Positions 1 to 10,400 of a stretch of 64,000 nucleotides of DNA are shown here, piece after piece. The notes under the pieces were generated by a model. That model ran no database searches. It was not told where the DNA came from and saw only the letters and a program-made list of their open reading frames with translations. Both the position numbers and the translations under genes were made by a program. The stretch is from Pycnopodia helianthoides (lineage: Eukaryota; Echinodermata; Asteroidea; Forcipulatida; Asteriidae). Position 1 is the stretch's first letter. Each line of letters begins with the position of its first letter. The stretch is from assembly GCA_032158295.1 (NCBI GenBank), contig CM063244.1, forward strand, positions 8,636,055 through 8,700,054. The letters run 5' to 3'.

Positions 1-253
1 AAGGCATAGTTGTTATTGATCGTAGTCACGTAACCATGAAATTAATATTAAATAATTGATATCTAGCATGCAGGCCACAATGAAGACCAGTTTAATTGTT
101 TTGGGCATACCCTGGATTAAGAAATGTAACAAATAAAATAAAGTTTAATTTTTGATGTTTAAAGTGTCTTTCTTTAAAATTTCATTTATGCAAAAGTCAT
201 TTATAAATGCGTCTTCCAGCTTTGATTTGGATTTTAATCAGAGGGCTGAAACT

Positions 254-446
254 TACAAATAAGATAACCCACATTTGGACCCAATTACAAATAGGGTAAC
301 CCACATTTGGGCCCAATTACAAATAGGGTAACCCACATTTGGGCCCAATTACAAATAGGGTAAACCACATTTAGGCCCAATTACAAATAGGGTAACCCAC
401 AGCTGGGCCCAATTACAAATAGGGTAAACCACATTTGGGCCCCATT
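254..446. repeat. 32-bp minisatellite, about 6 copies
   Basis: Six head-to-tail units of about 32 bp, built around ACAAATAGGGTAACCCACAT followed by TTGGGCCCAATT. Units differ by one to three substitutions. It lies beyond the last visible STIMATE exon, in intron or flanking DNA. No coding potential is seen. Confidence 0.9.
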
Positions 447-637
447 TCATATGCACAAAAATAATCACCAGAATCAGTTTACCAGCCAAAAATACCCTAT
501 CTGATGGAACGGTGCTCGGATTTTTTGGGAAAATCCACAAGACCACAGGGCTTGTACCGAACACTTTTTACTGGACCAAATTTGTTTTACAAGAACAGAA
601 TCAAAAATGAGAAAGAAATAAAAATTGTCTACACAGT

Positions 638-866
638 TTAACCCTCTTGCTGTCTGACCATTCAATACCATTCAAGTGGTTTTGAATGATAGATAAACTA
701 TGCCAGCCTGCAATATGATACCATGAGGGAATGCATGTACACAGTACACAGTTGGTTCTGTGCACAGTTGTGCCACCGTACACAACCTTGGCAGTCGAAT
801 GGTTTCAAATGGTTGGTCAACTCACTGGAAAATGTTGCCAAGAGTCACTGACAGTAGGAGGGTTAA
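638..866. mobile_element. MITE family D, copy 1 (TTAACCCTC termini)
   Basis: A 229-bp element beginning TTAACCCTCTTGCTGTC and ending GACAGTAGGAGGGTTAA, so the ends are inverted repeats. A near-identical copy is at 53241-53453 and partial copies at 19522-19745. The body contains ACCATTCAATACCATTCA and a GTACACAGTACACAGTT stretch. It has no ORF and so is a non-autonomous DNA transposon. The TTAA ends could be a piggyBac-type target duplication, which is inference. Confidence 0.8.
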
Positions 867-1022
867 AGCACTAAGAGAAGATTGATCTCATTTTCTTATG
901 GGTAAGTTTCCTTCGATACTCAACAGAATTGAAAGACATTTATAAGAACATAAGTCAACATTTGGAAATAATATATATTTTTTAATTATATAGATTTACA
1001 CAGTAAGGTGTTATTATTCAGA

Positions 1023-1165
1023 GGGGGACTTCTGATTGCTAGATGGCAGCACACACACACCAGGTCAAATTCAATTGTTTACGTAGTTCTACGCATGCGC
1101 ACATTGCCGAGAACATTGGATTTACCCGGTAAGTCTGCTGCCACCTAGCACCCCAAAAGTCCCCC
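1023..1165. mobile_element. Short palindromic MITE (GGGGGACTT termini)
   Basis: A 143-bp stretch with inverted ends. The left end is GGGGGACTTCTGATTGCTAG followed by ATGGCAGCA; the right end reads TGCTGCCACCTAGCACCCC followed by AAAAGTCCCCC. Arms are about 30 bp with a few mismatches. No ORF and only one copy noticed. Confidence 0.6.
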
Positions 1166-1756
1166 ATTAAAAAAAACAAACACAAGACCGCTGCTGGACT
1201 TGTTCGTTTGTGGGTTTACTGGCTTGGCACTTAAACCACTGGCCTCGGACCAGTGTAAATGTCAGGCCCTAGTCTTTGACTGGTTTCCTGCTTAGTTTCT
1301 CTCAGCATTTTTTTTTTTTAAGGCAAAAACAAAAGTGAATTGTCATACTACAACAAAAAAGCAACAACCAGCTGAAGCGGTTTTAGCCAGGACTTGGTAA
1401 AAGGGTGTCCAAACTTGCTGGAAATTAAAAAAACTGGGTGTCCAAAATTGTTCACTTACAATACATTTGACCAATACATTTACATGTAAATGACAGATAA
1501 ATCAGGGTGTCCAAATTTAAAACTGGGAGTCCAAAAGACGCCCAGACACCCCTCCGGCTAACTCTATGCTGAAGATGGGTCTCGAGTCTTTTTGAAGGAC
1601 CAAAGACATCGGATGGTTGTACTTTGTCTCGTTCACAAAGGGAGCGAGAACTGTCCTGAATGACTACAAGAGAAGAGGTACAGTCTTAAGCAGTGATTTT
1701 TTTTTCTTCTGGTGTTTGGTGTAACACTTGGTGTAAGATGTTTGAATAAAACTCAC

Positions 1757-4700
1757 CTCGGACCAAAATTTCAAACTTGCAAACAGCGTAATAATAACTT
1801 TCTCCACTATGACTATAAGAACAAACACCCCGCACTGGCCCACCCACGATTCACACTTCGGCGGGGTGCCGTACTCTCCGAAATACAATGTTTTGCAGCC
1901 GCACAGTTTGACAATGCACTGAGATATCTTCACGCTGATGTAGATAAAAAACAACCCAAACGTGGAGTCCAGAAGGAAGTACACAATGTACCTGGAAAGA
2001 GAGGAACAAACAAATTACAATGCAATTTATTTATTTGCATTTGTCCGTAAGAGTTATCTTTCTTGGTTTCCCCTTATTATATATAGCCTGCCTGATATGG
2101 GGTAGAGGGCCCCCCCCCAATGTTCCCATACTATAACACACTATTTTCCTCCTGTATAGAACTACCCCCCCTAAAATCCTCAAAAGAGTTCCTGAGATTC
2201 CAAGCACACAATGAAGACACATTAGGAGGGGGGGGGGTACCCACTGCCCCATATTGAGCACCAATTGCCCCTTATATTTGTTTTGGCCATTATCCAGTTA
2301 GACAACTTCATGTCTCTGCTTACCACGGAATTCTCCACTTACAGGACACAGTGAGCGCAGAATTTTGCAAACCCAAGCCTTAGGGATTGTGTATACATAA
2401 TACATACATACAAGTGTGTTAGAGTTAATGTCATGCATAATATTCTTATTCTTTATCATAACTAATGATAGGGACTCACCATATACAGGGATCTCCTTGG
2501 AAAAGCTCCGATGATAGGAACACATTGGCCATGTGGATAACCCCGGCTCCTAATGCTTGCTTTGATGTGTCGTAGAACCTGTCAAAATACACACACACAA
2601 ATAGTCAGGAATGCTTATTTTTTTAAATTATTATAAATAAACCTGATTTTTACCTTTAAAAGAATATGTGATAAGGACTGTATAATAAGTAGGATTTGAA
2701 ACTTTGCATGGTGGGAAAACAATCAAGTGAGGTTTGCGGAGATACCATGTAATCAACTCTCTCTATGAGCTGTGAGGGATCTGAGAAGGTGCAGCTGGTT
2801 GGTTCAATGCTTACAACAGACTAAATGTATGTATGTAACTGTAAGCCACTATTCTTGGTTCCAAGATGCTTTATTTGTATAGTCATGAACCCAACAGTCA
2901 CGAAAACCTAATCGCTATCTAAACCGCTATCACCCCAAGAAACACTCGCCACCAGAGGGCGATAACCCCTAACCTATTCCCGTAACCGCTATTACACCAT
3001 GGGTGGCGAGTGGTTCGTGGAGTGATAGCGGTTTTTGTCACTGCATGTACAGGTATGCGTTCGTGACAACACAACTGGAGCGTCTTAGAACCAAGACTAG
3101 TAAACCACTACCTGCACAAATTGTTCACAATGACTTAAAACTCAATTTCCTTACTAATGAATTGTTTGAAAGCAAACCAGGGCCAATTTTTACATAGCTG
3201 CTTAGCAGAAAATACTGCTCAGCAAATTTATTTGCTCAGCAAAAAAATCTGGGGACACCAGTCGCAACAATGTAAACTTTATAGAATTTAGCTTATTATC
3301 TGTTTCTGCTAAGCAAGAGTGTCCTGTGCTTAGCAAGTTTCTTATGCTTACAGGCTTTAGGAAATTGGGCCCTGACATGGACCAGTGAAAAAAGCTACGA
3401 GACAAGAGAAACAACCTCTATCGGGTCCTAGGGGCTAGAAAAAAAAAATAATAATACGCAAAACCTGCTTTGTTTTTTTAATATGAAGCCTGAAACATAT
3501 GGTTCTATTAATATGCAGTTCTTACACAGTGCTTTATTTATCCCACCCAAACAGGCGTATCAACACCCAAATGGGCGTATCAGAGCACTAATTGTTTTTT
3601 TATGACAGGATGCTTAATTTGAATTATGAGACCCATTCATAGCAAATTGTATCACTATCGGTTTACAAGATGATGCAGCGCAATCTGCTGCCAGCAATGC
3701 CTAAAACACAGGGCCAAACCCCTCCTCTTAAAAACCCATCAAACTCCAATCAGCATGTTTTGTTTAATTCTGTTGGATTGACTTGAGGACTGCTCTAGTC
3801 AACAGATAATGAGTTCACCATAATCAGAGTTCAACAGTTCGGGTGTTGAGTTACTGTATGGTGTCAGACTGATTACTGCACTAGTCAACTGATCATGCTT
3901 TACATGGGATTAGGCATACCACCATAATCAGAGTCCCAACAGTTTGGGTGTTGAGTTACTTACTGTATGGTGTCAGACTGATTACTGCACTAGTCAACTG
4001 ATTATGCTTTACATGGGATTAGGCATACCACCATAATCAGAGTCCAACAGTTTGGGTGTTGAGTTACTGAATGGTGTTGGACCGAGGACTGCACTAGTAA
4101 ACTGATCATGCTTTACATGAGATTAGGCATACCACCATAATCAGAGTCCAACAGTTTGGGTGTTTGAGTTACCATATGGTGTTTGATTTTGTTAGAGTGA
4201 GGAAGGATCCTAGTGGTGGATTAAGGGTTTTCAAACCCTGACAGACTAGGCAGTTTGGCTAGAGCAAGGCCCAATTCCTCCAGTTTCCTCTTCTCCTATG
4301 TCACTCCGCACCAAATTGTTTGAACTTAGATAAGATTGGTATGCCTGACCTTGTGATAAGCACTATGTCCTGACTGGAACTCGAACTTGACTGACACTGC
4401 TGAACACCCCTTCTTGAGTCCTGTGCACTAGGCCACTTGCCCACAACATTCCACACATTGTTTTGAAATACGAATTACAATACAATGAGTAAAATGGTCA
4501 TGTAGGAATCAAAATTCTGGAATAAAGTTGTACTACTACTAGTACTGCTTGCAATCTTACCAAATTGTCCATGACCTTCGCTCATCTTTGGGTTCTCTGA
4601 GTCGTTTCACTGCAAGAGAGGGAGAAAAAAAACAATTGGGAGAATAACCTTGACTTCAAGAGTTCAGAAGGAGGTTGTTAATTGGCTGATCCTGCTCGTT

Positions 4701-5648
4701 GTGCGTAAATAGTTGTGTATTTTCCATTGTTTCATCATCATTTTACCCCTAAGATGGCGGCATGACGTCAATGCATTTAAGGTCCATAGTTCAGCCAATT
4801 AATCAAAACTAATATTGGGGGTACACATGTCCCCCCCCTCCAAGTTAACCAGCAATGATTTAAACCATTGCCTCAAAGAAGCATCACTAATCACTACTTA
4901 TATAATTAAAATCTAATTTGAATTATGCTATTAATAAGTACATTTTTTTGCCTTTCTTATTTCTAACTATGGAAGAAAATACAATTTCCATGACCCAAAG
5001 TAAAACCAAAGGACTGGTGTATGTAGGACTACCACCATCAGTCAGTAATAAATTAATATTTATAATTACTAATTAGAACATTACTAAATTTCTATATTAT
5101 AAATAATTACCATCATCATTCAATCAGAATCATTGTTAGAATAATCCCCTCTATAGAAATCATTGTTGACTGTACGACCGTATACAAAAGTAATTTAATT
5201 TTGTTATGCTAAATTAATTTAAAAATTCATAATTTATAAATATACTAATTAGTAATAAATAGTATTAATTGTAAAATAACGAGTTAATTTATAAATATAC
5301 TAATTAGTAATAAATAGTATTAATTGTAAAATAACGAGTTCAAAAGTGGTCCAAAAAATTTTAAAATACTACAAGTGAAGGACGAATCATTTCATACTTA
5401 CAAATTAAACTGCTGAAAGCCAGCACAGCTAGAATAAACTGTGTAATGATTCCAAACTCGTCGGTCAGGGCTCCCTGACTGCAATGTTGCGGCGGCTCGG
5501 TAGCGCTGATGTTGCCGGTCATGTTGTCAACAACGACACCCTTCCCCGATCGATCCAAAATGACTGCACCATCATTGGCAAATGAGGTTACAACATTGGT
5601 GAGGAATGCCACGAAAATTGCACTCGAAAACACGCTAAAAGCTGCCAT
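1757..5648 (-). CDS. STIMATE: STIMATE/TMEM110 (ER-PM junction STIM activator), 5' four exons, 3' end off window
   Basis: STIMATE is a multi-pass ER membrane protein that promotes STIM1 activation at ER-plasma-membrane junctions during store-operated calcium entry (family knowledge). Exons on the minus strand are 5648-5402, 4609-4561, 2578-2480 and 1991-1757, all with GT-AG sites and matching phases. The start is the ATG at 5648 in an ACCATGG context, giving MAAFSVFSSAIFVAFLT, a signal-like hydrophobic segment. An NMTGN sequon follows, then GIITQFILAVLAFSSLIL. Exon 2 reads KRLREPKDERRSWTIW, against KRFREPK-ERRPWRIW in the vertebrate protein. Exon 3 has FYDTSKQALGAGVIHMANVF. Exon 4 has LLDSTFGLFFIYISV and FGEYGTPPKCESWVGQC, the family signature, then a hydrophobic helix. 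The coiled, basic C-terminal half is not in the window. It is divergently oriented to HCFC1, with start codons 1.8 kb apart. Confidence 0.87.
2920..3034. repeat. Long inverted repeat (hairpin) in STIMATE intron 2
   Basis: AAACCGCTATCACCCCAAGA and the following CACTCGCCAC (2921-2953) are matched in reverse by GTGGCGAGTGGTTCGTGGAG and TGATAGCGGTTT (3003-3034). Arms are about 32 bp with few mismatches and the loop is about 50 bp. This is probably a small MITE relic. No ORF. Confidence 0.65.
3179..3372. mobile_element. MITE family A, diverged copy (GGGCCCAATTTCATAG termini)
   Basis: Starts with GGGCCAATTTTTACATAGCT and ends with a TTTAGGAAATTGGGCCC terminus. This matches the abundant family-A ends (GGGCCCAATTTCATAGAGCT and GCTTAAGCA). 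The interior has the recurring GCTCAGCA/GCTAAGCA and ACCAGTCGCAACAATGTA words. Non-autonomous, no ORF. Confidence 0.75.
3500..3745 (-). mobile_element. tRNA-Leu-type SINE, body and tail fragment
   Basis: Shares GCAGTTCTTACACAGTGCTT, GCGCAATCTGCTGCCA and the AAACCCCTCCTCTT region with the fuller minus-strand copy at 17058-17425. The tRNA-like head is absent, so this is a truncated insertion in STIMATE intron 2. Confidence 0.5.
3783..4180. repeat. Tandem array of about 110-bp units, 3.5 copies
   Basis: Repeated block containing GACTGATTACTGCACTAGTC, TGATCATGCTTTACATGGGA and CCATAATCAGAGTCCAACAG followed by TTTGGGTGTTGAGTTAC. Repeat starts lie near 3783, 3856, 3967 and 4072. Copies differ by small indels. 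It lies in STIMATE intron 2 and is not coding. Confidence 0.85.
5230..5339. repeat. Exact tandem duplication, 2 x 55 bp
   Basis: An AT-rich 55-bp block (TAATTTATAAATATACTAAT onwards, ending AAAATAACGAGT) is present twice, end to end, with no difference seen. It sits about 60 bp past the STIMATE exon-1 donor in intron 1. Perfect identity suggests a very recent duplication or an assembly artefact. Confidence 0.9.
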
Positions 5649-5953
5649 GGTACATTTAAAAGAGTTCCTTTTTGCAAATACTCTGCGAGGACTAGCGTTA
5701 GCATGGAGGAAGGACAATAGGCACGTTACAAAGGGAACAGAGTGTCACGATATTGATACTGATAGTTCCGCAAATGTGTCATATCGTGCCTACCGGTGTA
5801 ATTTGGTATTAACCCACGTACGCGCTGTGTCCGAATTGATTGATGGCTTCTGGATGCGTGGACGGGTGCTGCGGCCGAAACGCCGTAAAGTCCTATTCTT
5901 CGACGCACATGTACGTTGTCGGTAGAGTCAAAGTCGCCTGAATCGGCACGGCA

Positions 5954-6036
5954 GACAACTCGACGGTTCAGACAACTCGACTTATATTACTGTCGGATTG
6001 ACTCTACGTTCGAGTTGTCTCAACCGTCGAGTCGTC
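5954..6036. repeat. CpG-rich inverted repeat, 27-bp arms
   Basis: The left arm (5954-5980), GACAACTCGACGGTTCAGAC then AACTCGA, pairs with the right arm at 6010-6036, 25 of 27 positions, across a 29-bp spacer. More GTCGAGTTGT-type words follow to about 6066. The interval lies just upstream of STIMATE in the divergent promoter region. It could be a hairpin, a binding-site cluster or a transposon end. Confidence 0.75.
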
Positions 6037-6479
6037 TCGAGTCGAGCTGGTCGACCGTCGAGTTGTGGTCCCGACCAGTAATAAAATATTATCGATATGG
6101 ATGTAACCAGTATATTGTACACAAGCTTTTATGAATGTTCAAATTCACCCAAATTTTGTTGTGTGTTAAATTTTATGTTGTCAAATTTTCTTCTCGAAAA
6201 GCAGCCATTAGAGGACGTTACAAAAAGAAAGCATGTCAAAATTAAACTCTGGCGTTTTGGTGGAACAAGAACTTTGCACTGAAGTTTACTGTATATCTTG
6301 GCTGTCTTGTTCACATTCAAAATTAAGGTAGTTTGGCAATTCCAGTTTAGACTTTTTATTGGGAGACGGTAATGAGGGGGTGGTTTTTTGTTTTGTTTGT
6401 TTGTTTGTTTGTTTGTTTTTTTATTTTTTGGGGGAGGGTTGTCGATCAACTCACGGAGGTAAAACCTTTATGGCCCTAA

Positions 6480-6790
6480 ACAGAACGGGAATAGCCGTCA
6501 TGTCAATAACATAACATAACATCTACTATTTATAAGGAGCTATCATCAAGATCATAGCGCACATAAAAGCAATTAACAATCATGGAAAAGGGTGAGCTTT
6601 TAGAACTTTACGAAATGGGAACAGATTCCCTAATGACAGTAGGAAGATTGTTCTAAATCATTGGCCCAGCTACACTGATGCTTTTTGACCTAGAATTTGT
6701 TTGCTCGGGCGGGGAACATTCAAGCGAGTGATGTCAAGAGTGGACCAAGCGGTGGAGTATAATGTGACAGTAATATAATAAAGGGACTTG
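6480..6790 (-). mobile_element. LINE 3'-end relic (non-LTR retrotransposon)
   Basis: The minus strand, read with broken frames, gives a ...GPMI-NNLPTVIRES... segment. It resembles the conserved LWNxLPxxIR region near the end of non-LTR reverse-transcriptase ORFs and is followed by a GCGCTATGATC tail. It is short, has stops, and is weaker than the copy at 14335-14694. Boundaries are approximate. Confidence 0.45.
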
Positions 6791-7227
6791 TAATGCGCAC
6801 ATAATTATTATCCACCCTGCTGGGTGCTCAAGGCGCAGTAAAACAAACAGAAAGAAGGTGAAACAGTGAAATGAATTATCCAAAAAAAAAAAAAAGTAAA
6901 GTGGAAATATATCGCGGAGCAGTAGTTTTTAATCATCTCAGCTTGTTGACAATAATTGTAAAATGTCGATAGGTGTATGCATTAAAAGAAAATACCATTG
7001 GATCGCATCGGAACACACTGGCCCACTTTCCCATAATAAAATTGCACGGGCTTAATCCCCAAATAATTGTAAAAGAGGCTCCGACCGCGCATCACAAATA
7101 ACTCGAGACAGTCACACCATGGTCACACACACTACGACGAACCCACCCATCCCATCCCCATCATCCACTCAACAGTCACTGACATGCATTCACTGCGCTG
7201 TGTTCCCGCCTGTTTGCAGTACGCAGT

Positions 7228-7247
7228 TATAAATAGCGCGCCAAAAA
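7228..7247 (+). promoter_or_regulatory. TATA-like box abutting an E2F-type site
   Basis: TATAAATA (7228-7235) is followed at once by GCGCGCCAAAAA (7236-7247). The reverse complement of the latter is TTTTTGGCGCGC, an E2F-type motif. Spacing would place a start near 7255-7260, about 225 bp before the HCFC1 ATG. HCF-1 is a known E2F partner, so autoregulation is conceivable, but the function is inference. Confidence 0.4.
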
Positions 7248-7477
7248 TATTATCGTCAGATTACTTAAAATTCGTATAATAAGTCTGCAAAATATTTCAT
7301 ACAAATTTTAAACAATGATAGTTCAACAATTCTATTTAAAACCCTTTTTTTAATTATGAGTACAGATTATTTTTATAGAATGTTCGTATTACAAAGTTAT
7401 TGAACGAGGTAAATTTGTGTTATTTACTACATCCGGGCCTTTTGGTTAGCGTTAGATGCTGCATTGTGGGTAAGGGA

Positions 7478-7489
7478 CAAGATGGCGGC
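7478..7489 (+). promoter_or_regulatory. TISU/YY1 element at the HCFC1 start codon
   Basis: CAAGATGGCGGC matches the TISU consensus SAASATGGCGGC at every position and contains the core YY1 site AAGATGGCGGC. The ATG inside it (7482) is the HCFC1 initiator. TISU elements usually mark TATA-less genes with very short 5' UTRs, so a start within about 30 bp upstream is plausible. This competes with the TATA-like box at 7228. A second perfect copy of the 12-mer lies in intron 1 at about 7862-7873. Confidence 0.65.
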
Positions 7490-10400
7490 ACCCATACTGA
7501 AATGGAAGCGTGTAACAGATACGACAGGTCCTTGTCCAAGACCACGACATGGACATCGAGCTGTGGCCATCAAGGACCTGATGGTAGTGTTTGGCGGTGG
7601 GAACGAAGGAATTGTGGATGAGTTGCACGTTTATAACACAGGTTAGCTCGATGTTTTTTACGGGTGCCAAACCAATCCAAGATGGCGCCCTATTGTTGTC
7701 ATTTGAAGAAAAAACGACGCTATCCATCTTTTTTGTTAAATTATCGAATTTACATGGTGACCATCCTTTGCCTTAGCCTGGTTTGCATTCATAGGAGTCA
7801 AGGGTCTCCTTTTTGTTCATTTTAATGTACGTTTTCGGACGATATAACATTATTCAAAATTCAAGATGGCGGCGCCCGTTGTTGACGTTTGACTGTGTAT
7901 TGATTCAGAGAACGGCAATTAATTGAAGGCCGTGGTTACCCGATTAAGATAAAGCATGGATAAAGTAACAAATTAAGTAAGTGTAAATTAGTTGTTGCAA
8001 CAAAAGATCTTAAAATTTGCTACATGAAAATGGCAGAGATTGATTGATAAAAAGAGGGTTAAGTTTGTCATGACTTTTCCTCAACTTCTCTCATATAGTT
8101 TTACACCTCAGAAAGTCATCTTGATCTCCGTTTATTGTATGAAACTATGATATTTATTTTTTAAATGCTTTTAGATTTCAGTCATACTTTAGGCAGGCAT
8201 GGCTCGTCAAAATTTTTCAGCTAATTTGCTTTTTGTCTTACTTTTAATTTGCTACTGAACTATCATTTTTTGTATTATTTCAATTTAAATGTTTTTCGGC
8301 CAACATTTTATAACTGCACCTCCTCCGATGTTTCTAAAGGCACCTTTTTTCAGTCTTTTTATCTTTCTTTTTTAGCTTTGTTGTAGTAGCTCTTGTTTTG
8401 TTCACCAAGATTGTGTATGGGCATGATGTGTACACAATACACATCATTACAATAATTCTGTATCAAAGTCTAAGGATTGAATTACTTACAATGTAAATTG
8501 AGCAATGTTTGTTATTTGAGTAAAAGAAAACTATTGTACTCTCAAAAGCAATCTTTTCAGGAGTTTTGCCTCTTACTTTGTCTTCAGTGACCTGTCACTG
8601 TCAGCAGGACCAGTGAAGTATTAAAGGATCCTTGTAGGCAAGGTGTTCGCCCATATCTGTGAAAACATTCCCCATTTGACCGTCACTTTTTGTTAGTTTA
8701 TGACCAAAAATAACATCTTGGTTACCCAGATTTGATTATGCTCTTGTGGCAGACGGAATCAGCATCTTTTCTCAAATTCATTGTACAAATACATTACAAG
8801 AACAAGTTGTTATAATTCCTAAAAAAAAACTGTATCCCTGTGAGATTTGTATTTGCTTAAATCAAATTAGCTTTCAACCTTTCAACTTCTGTTTTATACA
8901 TTACATTATGCCTTTGGTATATTGTAACTAGGTTGAAGAAATGATGTGGACTAATATCCCTTAAAATCCCCCATCCCCACAGCCTGCTTCCCCTGCTCCC
9001 TAGAATGTTCAAAGTTGATGCAGCAACTTTATTTAAACTCATGTGTAATAGACCTTTATCATGGTGTGACCATCTTGATTTTCTCTCATTCAACTCAATG
9101 TAACCAAACCGAGGCTGGAAGGAAAAATAGCGTGCTTCCTCTTTTTACAATGGATAATAGCACCTGTTACTGGATACAGGGAACATGAACCAAGATGTTG
9201 GCAGCATGATAAATATCAATATATTTATTTATCCTTCCAACAGCAACCAACCAGTGGTTCGTGCCAGCAGTCAGAGGTGACATCCCACCGGGCTGCGCCG
9301 CCTACGGCTTCGTCTGCGATGGCACTCGCCTCTTCATATTCGGAGGCATGGTGGAGTACGGCAAATACTCCAATGAGCTGTACGAGTTACAGGCCAGTCG
9401 TTGGGAGTGGAGACGCCTCAAGCCGAAGCCACCCAAGAACGGGCCGTTGCCGTGCCCCCGCCTGGGCCACACGTTCACTCTGCATGGCAGCAAGGCGTAT
9501 CTCTTCGGCGGGCTCGCCAATGACAGCGATGATCCCAAGAACAACATCCCTAGGTGAGAGTGCCCAAAATACAGAACTGTCTTCTTCGTTAAGCCACTAT
9601 TTCAATTTGTTAACACTTCACTTTTAACAAATTTTAAGTCATAATGCCCAAATATTTTCTACTAATTTATGGTTTTCATAATACTGTTAAAGAAATATTA
9701 AATATATTTGCTGACCATTTATTGCAAGAAACCAAGAAATGATCTCATTTGAGGAGAGATTTTGTATGAAATAAGAATATAATTTCAGTTACTGATACAT
9801 ATCTGTTAATTAGATGTGTTAGTTAAATGTTCCCTTATTTTTAAAGAAAGTGACCACAATCCTTAATTATAATTAACTGTATTTTTTCATCTGTCGCACA
9901 TGACCAGATATCTGAACGATCTGTACTGTCTGGAGTTACGCTCTGGGTATAGCAATATGATCTGGGAGGTGCCGGTCACGTACGGTGCAGCGCCCCCTCC
10001 CCGTGAATCCCATACGTGCACCTCCTACATGGAGAAGAAAGGTCACCAGGGTCGGCTCATCATCTATGGAGGAATGAGTGGCTGTAGGCTGGGGGATCTG
10101 TGGCAACTAAATCTGGGTAGGTTCATTGTAGCGTTTGGTTAATGTTTGCAGTAGATATCAGCTACTTATCCATGAGAAGTGCCCAATTTCATAGAGCTGC
10201 TTAAGCAAGAAGTATTGCTAAACAATTTTCTGCTAAGCAAAAATGGGCAGGATACCAGTCACAAATGGTACACGCAGCATGCTGTTTTAGCTGGTAACCT
10301 AAATCTGGTAAGTATAATTGTTTTTGTGCTTAGCGTCTTTTTGTGCTTAAGCAGGAAATGTTGTTGATATTTTTGCTAAGCAGGATACCAGCCACAAATG

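Larger units (their letters stand above)
5649..7481. promoter_or_regulatory. Divergent STIMATE/HCFC1 promoter interval
   Basis: The 1.8 kb between two start codons that point away from each other. It holds a CpG-rich stretch (about 5800-6070), a 27-bp-armed hairpin, a LINE relic (6480-6790), a TTTG run near 6387-6417 and an AT-rich section next to HCFC1. Both 5' UTRs must lie here or in unseen upstream exons. Transcription starts cannot be fixed from sequence alone. Confidence 0.6.

Noticed and set aside
5509..5925. 138-codon plus-strand ORF over the STIMATE first exon
   Set aside because: Antisense to the STIMATE first exon, whose protein is conserved and splices correctly. The plus frame shows no recognisable family.
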